DNA from: Amoebophrya sp. A120 | Lineage: Eukaryota; Sar; Dinophyceae; Syndiniales; Amoebophryaceae | Length of the DNA stretch: 64,000 nt | NCBI GenBank assembly: GCA_905178155.1 | Contig: CAJINV010000007.1 | Span: forward strand, 3,143,151-3,207,150 | Direction of reading: 5' to 3' | In this document: piece after piece, positions 10,220 through 20,525 of the stretch | How positions within the stretch are numbered: the stretch's first letter is position 1 | Layout: each line of letters opens with the position of its first letter | Notes under the pieces: generated by a model | Told to the model about the DNA's origin: nothing | The model's input: only the letters and a program-made list of their open reading frames with translations | The model's database searches: none | Position numbers and translations under genes: made by a program

Positions 10220-12448
10220 ACAGAGGAGGCCCCCAAAGTGACGGGTATTCGGGAGAATGAACCATTTTTATAGTTTTTGATTTTGCATGATTTAGGTTAT
10301 TACTTTTCTATGCCTTTTATGTTGTATTTCTCTGAGTACTGGACTGTAAGACTGAGCTGCATCTTTCACAGTTGAGTTACAACCGCTCCAGTCTTAAGTC
10401 CAGAGCAGCAGCGTTCCAGCCCGTACCTAAAAGCTTTCTTGTTTGTGTGCAAGAAGTCCTGTGACCGTTATTAACATATAATGCGATGCAGCGTTTTTCG
10501 CATGAAGAAGTCGCACATCCTGTACCAGCGAATGCGAGAGAAGAGAATTTTTATTTCGCAAAGTCGTGCTGCTCGCTAGGGGTAGGGAACCACATACGGT
10601 TTGCAGTAGTGAAAATCACTGCCGCTGTTCCGTATTGGAAGATTAATTAATACGAGGTTTGTAAATGGTGCGCAAATAATATGCCGGCTCTATCGATATT
10701 TTTATTTTTCTACTTTCCGCGTCTTCCGCTGTTGTGTTTGTAGTTGTACACAGAAACTACGATCGGAGCATCTTGGTATAGGTTTACCTTTACCCGTATG
10801 TTGTCCACAAGATTTGCATTGAAAATAAAAATATGTATGTAACAGATGACCATGAAACAGCAGCTGCAGTACCTTTTACTGTCGAAGATGGATGATGAAA
10901 ATGCGGTTACGCTGAGTGAAAACTTTTTCCGGGGAGGGATACTTTGTATCACCCAGAAACAAAATTTAACTAGCAATAGACACCATCTTTAAACTTTAGA
11001 CCGTCAGCACGTTCAAATTATAACAGCCTACTCGCATTCGGTTTTGACTTTTTACTACAGCAACAGACTTCCCAGTTAAACTTCAGACTTTTTAATACTC
11101 TTACTCGATCTGCCTATACTACTTAGATAGGCCGTGTGCAAACACGAAACTCGTTTAGAAAGCCGAACCCAAAATTTCCTCTGACCCGCAGATATGTGGC
11201 AACCGTATCCATTTGTCAAAATGATAGAGTTGCTGCTGTTCTGCTTATTTGGGTCGTAGCTGCCTATGCTCCTCGTAGAAAAGCTTTATGTTGTTTCTGG
11301 TAACTAGCAGGGCGCTCGCATCCGAAAGAGCAAAGATCTCTATGGGGATTTAAAAGGCTCGTGGTATGATTTCCCACATTTTCCATTTCGTCGTACTACG
11401 TCAAATTACATTATAAATTACCACTGAGAATGATACGAAAATTTCACACCGAGCAAGATTTCTGAACCGAAAAGTGATGCCGCCTCGAAAAAAGAATAAA
11501 AGTAGGAATCTTTTTTTCTTTACCTCTGTAGTGTGAAAATAAGCTGACGACGCCGAGAAGGGCGAGAACAGCAACAAGAACTTGCGGGAGGCAAGAATTC
11601 TTATGCTCGCAGATATTGGTATCAAAGATCAAAAGGTGATCATGTATATGAGAAGTTTCCAAAAATTGAGATCTCAACAATGCCCGGCATTAGTCACTCG
11701 ACACCACAGGGCAAGCGCAAAAAGTGTCTTGCAGTGCGGCTGACTTGATATGGGCGAAATCTTGTTGTTCGCATTTGAAGCGGAGTGCCGCAACAGCAAG
11801 AACAAAATGAATTAGGAACTCAAATGAAATCAGTTCAGATTTCTATCGCATGCAACGTTCTTTCCGAGTGAAGAATGTGAAAGTCTGGAGAGAATCGGAA
11901 GAAAATTCTGTTTCGGTTGGTTATGAAGCAAACGTGATCAACCGTTGTCCTCGCAGATCGACCACAAAATGTCACTCTGAAGAGAAAGATCATACTATGT
12001 TCGAAATCGAAATGCAGAATCAGCAATTTCCACGATCGTCTTGGCCTCTTTCGATGCTGATCGAACCGATTTTTATTCCTGGCTCGAAGTCGAATTGGTA
12101 TTCGCTGAAATTGGTATTCGCTGCAGCAAGCTTGTGATACCACATAACAGTTTTTGCACCAGAAGTTATTGAAAAGAATCTATCATATATCTTTGCGCAA
12201 CCAACACCAACACGTTTTTAATTATGTGAAAAAATTCACAAGATGTAGCACGCTTATTCAAGAACATCCCTCACTGTAATTGGATCGGTAAACAAACCAC
12301 GGAAGCTACGAACTTGAAAAACAAGTTTGGCCGATCATCCATACCCAATTACGCAATCATTGATAACCCGTGAGTGTCGGATTTCATTTGCTTGCTTGTC
12401 GCACACCCGTAAACCAATATTTTCGACGCATACTTCTAAAGCAAGACA
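10220..12448. other. Long AT-rich spacer
   Basis: Over 2 kb without a convincing gene. Weak candidates: a 49-codon + frame from ATG 10848 preceded by AACAG; a 95-codon + frame from ATG 11850 to TGA 12137, overlapped by a similar-length minus frame; and an 88-codon minus frame at 10710-10976. A short tandem GAAATTGGTATTCGCTG-like duplication sits at 12090-12122. No element of the introner families is present. Confidence 0.5.
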
Positions 12449-15055
12449 ATGGAAGAAGGACCCAAAGGAAGTCCCGCAAGTAAGATTGCAAGCGCCTTCG
12501 TCGAAAACACGACCGCCGCTGCTGTGGATGAAACCGCAACTATGCAAGAAAATTTTCTCTCATCATGCGAAGAAGCAGAGCAATCCACGAACAAGCGAAA
12601 CGCCGCAGCTGTTACGACAACAGGCCCGTTCACTGTTACACCCTCCACGAAGATGAACCTCGAACAGGAGCACCAAAATCTCGTGGCCGTGAACATCTAC
12701 ACCCCGTCCGGCCGGCTGTTCACGTCTTGGTATGAGAAGTTGGACAAGACCTTGTCTTCGTCCAAAGCGAAATCTTCCGACTTGTCCGGCATGAGGACGA
12801 AAAGCACACTGAAATCCGGATTGTCGGGCGCGGAGACTACAACAACCTCGAATTTCTTCGACGACACCTCCGACTGCGAAACCGCGTCGACCTGTTCCTC
12901 GGACTCCACGCTGTGGAAAGCCTCGGGAGTAGAGGGTAAAAATCAACGAGGATCTACTACCACTTCATGTGCTTCCTTATCGACCACCTCTTGCAGTCTT
13001 TCTTCCACGTCTGGCGGATCAGACTCGGAGGTCGAAGTGGTGTTGCCAGAGGAGGAAGAAGACGGTAGCCCCGCGTTGCGCACCGAAAGTAGCGTCGAAG
13101 TAGACGAGGAGATTATTGAGGAAGACAATTTGATGTCACAAGACGTGTCGTCTTCGGCGGGCGCTGCTTGTTTATTAGCCCCGGCTCCAACGGGTACAAT
13201 TGAAAAGATCAAGATGTCGAGGCAGCCTGATCCAGGAACGACCGCGCAAAAGGATAACGCAGCTGAAACCGCCCCAACTTCGATCAAGCCGAAGAACTAC
13301 GTGAACCTGCAGAAAAACACGGTGAAGGACCTGTGCCGCCACGTGCGGAACTGCTTGTATGCGAACAAAACGCTGCACTTGGCGGAGCGGAAACACTGCC
13401 TGCAGCAGGCGTTCCCGGAAACGGACGTGATCGGGACGGAGAACCCCACGGAGGAGCACCGAGTCAACAGCTTTTTCTATTCCGCGGTGCAGCACGATAA
13501 TATCCAGGAACAAGAAGAAGAAGACCGCCTTGCTGGTGCACCGGGTGGTGAAGATGATGATGAGCAAGTAGAACCTCCCCCCCTCCGCAATGGCCAGCAG
13601 CAACGAGAAAACCCGCTCCGGGCGGAAGATTTTTCCCTGGATTTGGAGTGCGTCTGCTTGTTGAAATTGGACAATGTTTTTCTGACAAAGGCGGCGAAGT
13701 GCTGTCAGCTGATTGACGAATCTCCGAATGATGCGCAGGGAGGAGCTGGAATGGCAACGAAGAAGAAGAAAACCGCGCGCCGGGAAAATAAGAAGCGAAA
13801 GTTCTTCCTGAAATTCTGGCTGACGGACTGCGATCCCTTTGACTACTTGAACTATGAGGAGGAAAGGCGAAGAGCGGAGCAACAAACTGCTTTTTTTCTT
13901 CATGGTCCGGAAACGGCGGAGTACGGGGTCGAGCAGGTGTCCTCCACCGGCCCGAAATTTCTCAACTTCGCCGTCAGCTTGTACGCGGACAAGACTAGTA
14001 GTACTGGTCGCGCCGACATCGAGTCGTGCGGTGGTCGTTGTACAAATGCCGAAACTTCTGTCCGGGCTGGTAGTTGTGGTACTACTAGTACCACTGTCGC
14101 TGCTGTAACGTCCTCAACTTCTGATGAAGCAGAAGAACCTCCTTCTTCGGAACAGTACTACACCCCGTCGACTGCAGGACCTGTTTCGGACGGGGAGGAT
14201 CCAGGATTTTACGATGAAGAAGAAGAGGACGAGTGGGACGTGATTCCCAGTAATTTCGAGCATCTGGTGTGGACCTGGTACCTGATGTGCGACCAGACGG
14301 AGTTCGAACTGGGGAAAGAGAAGAATCGGCTCGTTTTCAAACTGCTCGACTCCTTCGCGGAGTTGGAGTTTGAAAAGGACGCAGATTTCGAGCTCTGCGC
14401 AAAGCTGCTGAACCTCGGGAAGAAGTTGTCGAACTCCAGAAACGTCGGGTTTGCGGAAGCCTTGCGACAGGTGGAGGAGTGTGTGTGGGCTGGACGTCAG
14501 AAGCAGAACCAGCAGGATGAGAGCAACAGCAAGAACAGGCTGGCAAGCGAGGTATTTTTTTCGTCCACTTGTCAGCACGGGAGGACTACAACATCACAGA
14601 AAACTAGCGGACCAGTGCCGAATATTGCGGAAAAATTGGAGGAAATAGATGCGGAATTCAGGGAGAATTTCGCCATGATGGGGAGCTGGGAGAAGTTGAG
14701 ACTGCTCCCCTGGACCGGGTTTGAGAGCAAAACCCTGGAAGAATTGGAGAAAATGAAATTGGTGGAGTGTTTGGAAAAAAGAGACGGCGAGAATCATAGT
14801 ACCATAAAATCGGAGTGCTCTTTTCACGACAGTGAAGATGAATTTGAAGGAAGTTTTTCCGAAGGAGACTTCTCGGATGAAGAAGTTTGCTGCCCCGAAA
14901 AAGAAAAGGGAGCAGAAGGTAGGAGTGGAGAGCTTCAATCGAAGGTGCAAGGCGGAACTGCGGGTACGAAACAGTCCGCGAAAGCAGACGATGGCACAAG
15001 GAAAAAATGTTACCCATTGGAACTGAATTTCTCCATTTGCGTTCCCATGGAGTAA
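12449..15055 (+). CDS. Large acidic, low-complexity protein of unknown function
   Basis: A single-exon frame of 868 residues from ATG 12449. It alternates disordered Ser/Thr/Glu-rich tracts (residues about 1-275, 350-395, 525-590, 800-860) with more ordered blocks. These are residues about 283-340 (KNYVNLQKNTVKDLC, NCLYANKTLHLAERKHC), about 395-420 (LDLECVCLLKLDNVFLTK), about 445-520 (KFFLKFWLTDCDPFDYLNYE) and about 590-690 (HLVWTWYLMCDQTEFELGKE, LLDSFAELEFEKDADFELCAKLL). The ordered blocks are hydrophobic and cysteine-containing, separated by poly-acid linkers. No catalytic motif, signal peptide or membrane segment is evident. I do not recognise the family; the clear codon bias and length make it a real gene. 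Confidence 0.75.
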   Translation: MEEGPKGSPASKIASAFVENTTAAAVDETATMQENFLSSCEEAEQSTNKRNAAAVTTTGPFTVTPSTKMNLEQEHQNLVAVNIYTPSGRLFTSWYEKLDKTLSSSKAKSSDLSGMRTKSTLKSGLSGAETTTTSNFFDDTSDCETASTCSSDSTLWKASGVEGKNQRGSTTTSCASLSTTSCSLSSTSGGSDSEVEVVLPEEEEDGSPALRTESSVEVDEEIIEEDNLMSQDVSSSAGAACLLAPAPTGTIEKIKMSRQPDPGTTAQKDNAAETAPTSIKPKNYVNLQKNTVKDLCRHVRNCLYANKTLHLAERKHCLQQAFPETDVIGTENPTEEHRVNSFFYSAVQHDNIQEQEEEDRLAGAPGGEDDDEQVEPPPLRNGQQQRENPLRAEDFSLDLECVCLLKLDNVFLTKAAKCCQLIDESPNDAQGGAGMATKKKKTARRENKKRKFFLKFWLTDCDPFDYLNYEEERRRAEQQTAFFLHGPETAEYGVEQVSSTGPKFLNFAVSLYADKTSSTGRADIESCGGRCTNAETSVRAGSCGTTSTTVAAVTSSTSDEAEEPPSSEQYYTPSTAGPVSDGEDPGFYDEEEEDEWDVIPSNFEHLVWTWYLMCDQTEFELGKEKNRLVFKLLDSFAELEFEKDADFELCAKLLNLGKKLSNSRNVGFAEALRQVEECVWAGRQKQNQQDESNSKNRLASEVFFSSTCQHGRTTTSQKTSGPVPNIAEKLEEIDAEFRENFAMMGSWEKLRLLPWTGFESKTLEELEKMKLVECLEKRDGENHSTIKSECSFHDSEDEFEGSFSEGDFSDEEVCCPEKEKGAEGRSGELQSKVQGGTAGTKQSAKADDGTRKKCYPLELNFSICVPME

Positions 15056-16379
15056 AGATAACAGGAATGTTTGAAGTGAAAAAGGATAAAAAGCGGCGCG
15101 TTTACATGCGTCGACCAATCACCAGAGAATTTATCAGGTGAAACGCATTGCAACATCATAGATGAGCATCAGTAGTAGACTGCATGAAATTCAGAGCAAC
15201 ACACAAGCAGTCATTACATTTATCAATCCATCCCCATAAATTTACCCCTGAAGAATGGGAAGAGTGCAGCAGAAGTTTATTTCTTTGGACAGCTAGAAGT
15301 AGCGTTGTCTTCGCAAGATTCTTTCAGAAAGGAAAACTAACACAATGACAAAGATTGCACTGATGCAGAAGATGATTCTTTGCACAAAACTCCGAAACAG
15401 AGGAAAATATTTCATGCGGAATTTTTTTCGCACAACTGCACAGGTGCATTGTCTTATCTACTCTTGGCCGGGTCTACGGTAGTTTCTTGACTCAGTTGCA
15501 TAAAGATTTTTTTGGAGAGAGGTAAAGATATCTTGCTGTAGCATAGACACGTCAGCATCAACAGAGTAAAGCAGTACTTCTGATCCGCCCAAGGAACAAG
15601 AACATATTTCTGCAACCCATTCATTTACGCAATGTTATCTTTCCCTCCGTTGAGAAATAAAATCCAAAATTTTGTGCGGTGTAGCTTGCAACGCATGTTT
15701 GCGACAAAAATTAGTACGCCTTGTTCACGAGGATGATGTTTTGTCGATTTTCTTTCGGTACTGTTTTCAACGTGATTTTTCCCCAAATACTCGGTTGTTT
15801 TGTCGTGAAAAGGTCATGATTTCAATGGACCTTACAATCTGGTGCGCCTCCGTCCTCGTGCGATAAGAACAGTGCCTCCGTCCAATAGTTTTTTGTCGGT
15901 TCGTGTTGTTAAAAAGATTCGTTCCGGAAGATGAACAATTGTCGGTTCTTCCCGTGCCAGTTGTCGGTCGCGTCGTTGTCTGTATAATTATCGTGCATCA
16001 ACACGTAGTTCTTCACTACCGGTCGTACATTCATTTGTGAAGACGTTCTGTTTCTCCTCAGCATCGTGGTACAGCGCTACTCTCTTCGTGCGGTTGTTCA
16101 CTGTCCTTCTCGTGAGACCAATTCAAACGCTTTCTGTAGCTTTTGCGTTTGACTAAATGGAGTCCCAAAATACGGCAATTTGCTCCTTCTTTGTTTCATG
16201 CAGTTTTACATTCCCAACCCCTGCGCGACCTCGGACGAATTTACTTTGATTCACAACATATGTACCCCCAGCGAGCCATTTTCGTTAAACTTAAATTGCA
16301 GCTATGTGTCTTTACTGTGCTAATGACACAAGCACAACTATGCCTCTAGACATGATCTTCTCACCCCCCTAAGGACCAA
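15056..16379. other. Spacer between genes 5 and 6
   Basis: AT-rich; nothing convincing on either strand. A 64-codon + frame at 15672-15866 and short frames near 16143 have no motif. Confidence 0.6.
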
Positions 16380-19300
16380 ATGTCATCTTCTGCTCCTGCA
16401 ACGCAGGTGCCGCAGCGGTCGCCAACTTTCGGGGCGGAAGGCGAGCAAGCCGTCGCTTTTGAGCCGTCACTCAGCAAGCAGGGCAGCGTACTAGAAGCTG
16501 CTGGTTCTCACCCGAAGACGGCGAAGCTCTTCCAGTCCGCCGTCGCACACGTGATCCACCGTCGTAGATTGGACGATGAGCGGAAGATTGCGGAACAGTG
16601 CTTCAAGCGGCCCACCGCCGTCCTCGAGCACCAGCGTGCGACCCAAAACAAGCGAAACCACCCCACCGCGGGGATCGGGAATGTTGCAGGAGCTGCTTCA
16701 TCTGCTCCTGGTGCACCTCCAAGTGGCACCACTACTACACCAGGAGCCGGAGTAGAGAGTACCAGACAGGGTACGAAGAACACAATCAGCATTCCCAGCA
16801 CCGCGCCCGCGGCGGCCGGTTCTAGCGCGGAAAGAACGGGGGTTTATGCAGTGGACAAGGACGAGAAGGACTACAACATCCTCCGTGTGCCGGGGAGTGT
16901 GGGTTCTATTAACGGGACAAGTGGACGAGAAGACAACTTGGAAGACTACGAGGATTTCCCCGTTTCTGGCACGAGCGACTTCGAAGCCACGCGGGCCTCC
17001 GTGGACCACATCCTGGACGCACGGGAGGCAAACTGGAACCACTTGCAACAATCCATGCTGCACCGCCACCACGGGGCCCGGTCGTACCTGAAGGCCAAGA
17101 CCGCCCGGCTGTTTTCCCGGCGGAAGAAGAAGAAGCCCGGAGTCAGCGATGGGGGGCCGGGGAGTTCCTCCGACGGCGGACGAGAGCTCCACCGTCATCT
17201 CCATAAGGAACCATCAGAGAACAAATTTCACAAGGGCTCGCGATTTGCGAAGGCGCTGAAGAAGACGCCGTGCCCCAATCGGGTCGGCGTGGAGGTGCAC
17301 GCCGTGCAGCAGGAGCAGGTCGCGACCGTGGCGGCGGCGTTGCGGCAAGGCATCCTGGAGGTGATGGGCGGCGCGACTTCTGACGCAGCTGGTGCAGCTG
17401 GTGTAGAGATGCAAGAACCGTCTCCTGACGACGCTGACGATGTGGAGTTCAAAGACGCCGAGGCGGAGCTCTTGCAGCACGTGGGGAACACCCCGGGGGA
17501 CCAGATGCAGCTGGAGGCGTTGGTTCGGGACCGCACTCAGTCAATCTCCAGGTCCGACGCGGGAAAGGGCTCGGATACCTCCAATAAATCTCCAGAGGGG
17601 GAGGTGCACATGAAAAATGCTCCACCTGCTCCTGCTCCACCACCAGGGGGGACGACCACCAGCAATGTTCAACAACATCATCTTAGAGCGCCTAATAGTA
17701 CAACTACCCTGCCTAGTTCGGCTTCCCGAGGAGATGAAACGCAGACCACACACACCGTAAAGTTTCGCATTCGGAGCTACCAGCCGGCGAAGTTTGCGAA
17801 AGTGCAGAAAGCCTTCCACATCCCCGAGGACGAGTACAAAGACTCGTTCCTGCACGGCAAGGAGTTCTATTGCATTTCCACGGAGATGGCCGCGGGGCGG
17901 TCTCCTGCGTTCTTCCTGCTCACGACCGACCAGCGGTTCATCCTGAAGAGTTGCACGGCGCGGGAGGAGAAGCTGATGCTCGAGATTCTGCCCGATTACG
18001 CCGAGCACGTGGAACAAAGCTGTGGCGGGAGGACAACAGGAGTGGCCGGACCTCCAGGCTTGGAGGCCGGAAACAGTTACGACCGACGAGAGCCGACTAC
18101 AGGGGCGAACAAGCGGAGCCAGCAACTACGCGGTGCCACTAACACCGCTCCTGCGGAAACCACGAAAGAGAAAACCGCGGACCCGCAGCTCCAGCTGCCT
18201 TCGCAAAACTCTTTCCACACCGCCGCCAGTGTTGTCGGGCAAACATCGACGGAACATCATCAAACAAACAGGACCGATTTGTCAAACATGAGTGCTGCGA
18301 CGCCCGAAATAACTGATAGAAGTACAACAGGCGCGGCAGGTCGCGGCAGCAGAGGAGACGAATCACTGTCCCTAGGTTCCATCGTTTCGAACAACGTCTC
18401 AGATGGGGACGAATTCGGGCAGACTTCTACCTCTGCGGGAGCCGGGGGTGGTCCAGGAGCTACTTCCAAAAGGGGGCCTGGATTGGCTCTTCCGGTCCGG
18501 TCGCCCGGAACGACGTTCACGACTCCCGCAACGAGTTTGCTGCCCCAGTACTTCGGGTTGTACAAAATCGAGTTCATCGACGAGAACCCATCTAGTACTT
18601 CTTCCGGGAAGAAATTCGAAAAGGAGCACTTCACGTTCGTCTGCATGGCGAACATTTTCTGCGGCATGTACAAGATCAACTGCAAGTACGACCTGAAAGG
18701 ATCCACGGTCGGCAGAAAGGCGCGAAAAGGGGGTCATGCTCCAGGGCCTGCTCGTGCACCACCACCTTCAGGAGGGCAACACCAGCAAGATGGTGTAGGT
18801 ATAACAGTAGATCCTAGTACCAGCGGGGCGATTACTTCTAGTGCTTTTCCTCACGCGCAGCACCAGCACGGCGCAACAAGCGAGACCCATGAGCATGAGG
18901 AGGAGCAGCTGGTTTTGAAGGATCTGGATTGGATCGACGACCAAGCTTCCTCGACAAAATTGCGGCAGTTGAAAACCGTCCGGAACGCGAAGAAGTGCCT
19001 GCAAATCGTGGATTCGCTGGAGCGAGACGTCGCTTTTCTGCAGCGCAACAACTTGCTGGATTACTCCCTCCTCGTTGGGTTGCACTTCAAGCCGAAGGCC
19101 GCTTTGAACGCCAAGGGGACGGCGGGGAGTATGAGCAACATTCTGTACGGGCGGGAGGACTATGTGCCTTTCGGCGTGCAGGTGGTGGAGAATGACAAAC
19201 TGCTGTCTTACATCGGCATCGTCGACATCTTGACGACCTACGGCCTGCGGAAGCGGGCGGAGACCTGCCTCTTTTGCGGGACCTGCAGAAACATCAGCTG

Positions 19301-19721
19301 CCAACCCCCGGCCACGTACGGAAACCGCTTTTTAGAGTTTGCCCGGCACGCGGTGTTTCAAGTCGATCAGGAGGTGGTGGAGCCAGATGTGAATAGCAAA
19401 GCCAACCTGACAAAGGTAAAAGATGAAGCGGACGACAGCAATAGTAGAAATTGTACAACGCCGTTAGCTCAAGGACATAATCCTGCTAAACATCTCGCCG
19501 CTTCTAAAAGTAGAGAAGGCTCGTCTCCCGATAAACTTACAGCTGCAACGGCAGTCGAGAGAGGGGATAGTTCACAGGGGGCGATGACAGGTGAGCCGGC
19601 TACTAATAGTACTTCCCTGCAGCTGGTGTCACACGAACAGGACTCCGTAGGTAGGGACACGAAAGTTACATCGCGTAGCACGCAACTTGTTTCAATACAG
19701 GAAAGCGATCTTCGTGTATGA
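16380..19721 (+). CDS. Phosphatidylinositol phosphate kinase (PIPK family) with long disordered extensions
   Basis: A single-exon frame of 1113 residues. A PIPK catalytic domain is spread over residues about 460-1010. Seen in order: YQPAKFAKVQKAFHIPEDEYKDS, the ATP-lysine strand RFILKSCTAREEK (about 520), LPQYFGLYKIEF (about 720), the hallmark YDLKGSTVGR (about 768-777), NNLLDYSLLVGLHF (about 888-900) with the catalytic Asp, and IGIVDILTTYGLRKRAE (about 941-957). An activation-loop-like part with PPATYGNRFLEF follows. Known family members phosphorylate phosphoinositides, mostly PI4P to PI(4,5)P2, at membranes. The domain is broken by two low-complexity insertions (about 545-715 and 778-840). 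The N-terminal 460 residues are disordered with a basic patch (RLFSRRKKKKPG) that could bind acidic lipid. No MORN repeats are seen. Substrate class (type I versus II) cannot be fixed by eye. Confidence 0.92.
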   Translation: MSSSAPATQVPQRSPTFGAEGEQAVAFEPSLSKQGSVLEAAGSHPKTAKLFQSAVAHVIHRRRLDDERKIAEQCFKRPTAVLEHQRATQNKRNHPTAGIGNVAGAASSAPGAPPSGTTTTPGAGVESTRQGTKNTISIPSTAPAAAGSSAERTGVYAVDKDEKDYNILRVPGSVGSINGTSGREDNLEDYEDFPVSGTSDFEATRASVDHILDAREANWNHLQQSMLHRHHGARSYLKAKTARLFSRRKKKKPGVSDGGPGSSSDGGRELHRHLHKEPSENKFHKGSRFAKALKKTPCPNRVGVEVHAVQQEQVATVAAALRQGILEVMGGATSDAAGAAGVEMQEPSPDDADDVEFKDAEAELLQHVGNTPGDQMQLEALVRDRTQSISRSDAGKGSDTSNKSPEGEVHMKNAPPAPAPPPGGTTTSNVQQHHLRAPNSTTTLPSSASRGDETQTTHTVKFRIRSYQPAKFAKVQKAFHIPEDEYKDSFLHGKEFYCISTEMAAGRSPAFFLLTTDQRFILKSCTAREEKLMLEILPDYAEHVEQSCGGRTTGVAGPPGLEAGNSYDRREPTTGANKRSQQLRGATNTAPAETTKEKTADPQLQLPSQNSFHTAASVVGQTSTEHHQTNRTDLSNMSAATPEITDRSTTGAAGRGSRGDESLSLGSIVSNNVSDGDEFGQTSTSAGAGGGPGATSKRGPGLALPVRSPGTTFTTPATSLLPQYFGLYKIEFIDENPSSTSSGKKFEKEHFTFVCMANIFCGMYKINCKYDLKGSTVGRKARKGGHAPGPARAPPPSGGQHQQDGVGITVDPSTSGAITSSAFPHAQHQHGATSETHEHEEEQLVLKDLDWIDDQASSTKLRQLKTVRNAKKCLQIVDSLERDVAFLQRNNLLDYSLLVGLHFKPKAALNAKGTAGSMSNILYGREDYVPFGVQVVENDKLLSYIGIVDILTTYGLRKRAETCLFCGTCRNISCQPPATYGNRFLEFARHAVFQVDQEVVEPDVNSKANLTKVKDEADDSNSRNCTTPLAQGHNPAKHLAASKSREGSSPDKLTAATAVERGDSSQGAMTGEPATNSTSLQLVSHEQDSVGRDTKVTSRSTQLVSIQESDLRV

Positions 19722-20525
19722 TCTTCGAGCTATCGTTTGGCGGTGAGAAAGGAGTTCACAAGAAAACAGCGTTAGATGACATTTAACATGAGCTTGACTC
19801 ACTACTGATTTTGATACCTACAACACTGGGGCGGACCCGTCCATTTTGATGTTTAGAAAGAAACGCAAAAAGACAAGAGCCCAAAGACGAATTTGCTGCA
19901 TTGCGATATTAAATGTGTTGATTTCAGCACATCATCCGGCCTTCCTGGTTGAGTGTTCAAAAACTGTATTGCTTGGTTCCCTCTGCATTTGTGAGTTTCT
20001 TTTACAACGTTCTTCTCGCAACCATCGTGTAGTGGACCACTGCAAGGAAATACAAAAAAAACATCAGTTTCAGTTCCTCTTTCAAAAAAATTAAAGTTTA
20101 GAATTCGTCTTCTCAATATGGTTGTGTCTGCGATGCGTTCCTTTGCATTCCAATCTTGATAATATGTTGTGTTGGGCCTGAGATTGAGATTTCCATCTGT
20201 ACAACATGTTGCATTTTTCGCCCCCCCCTCGAGAATAGAAGGTGGCTCTAACTGCTGTAAGTATGATCATCCTCGTCCTCACCTCTTTGCGATCGAGAGG
20301 AAACCAGCACGTAGCAACGGATGATGCCCGCGGATGATAAGTGATACTTGGTTCTTGTAGTCGCACCGCCGTGCAGGCGCATCGTTTGTGGTGTACCAAA
20401 GTGGATTTCTTTCCGCGCGGTTGCTTCATCTCCCGGTCGTATCATACAAGCTGCACCGATCCCTCGACGACCGTGCGGATTTGGTAAGCAGCAACCGTTC
20501 ATCGTTTCTCGTAGCGTCAGGCCGG
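19722..20525. other. Spacer between genes 6 and 7
   Basis: No convincing gene. The frame of gene 7 stays open upstream to 20388 but contains no ATG, so this part is taken as 5'-UTR. Short frames on both strands have no motif. Confidence 0.6.

Noticed and set aside
11850..12137. 95-codon + strand frame
   Set aside because: An equally long frame exists on the other strand, codon bias is weak and no motif is present.
13175..13903. 242-codon minus-strand frame
   Set aside because: Antisense shadow of the acidic protein gene 12449-15055; no motif and no independent start context.
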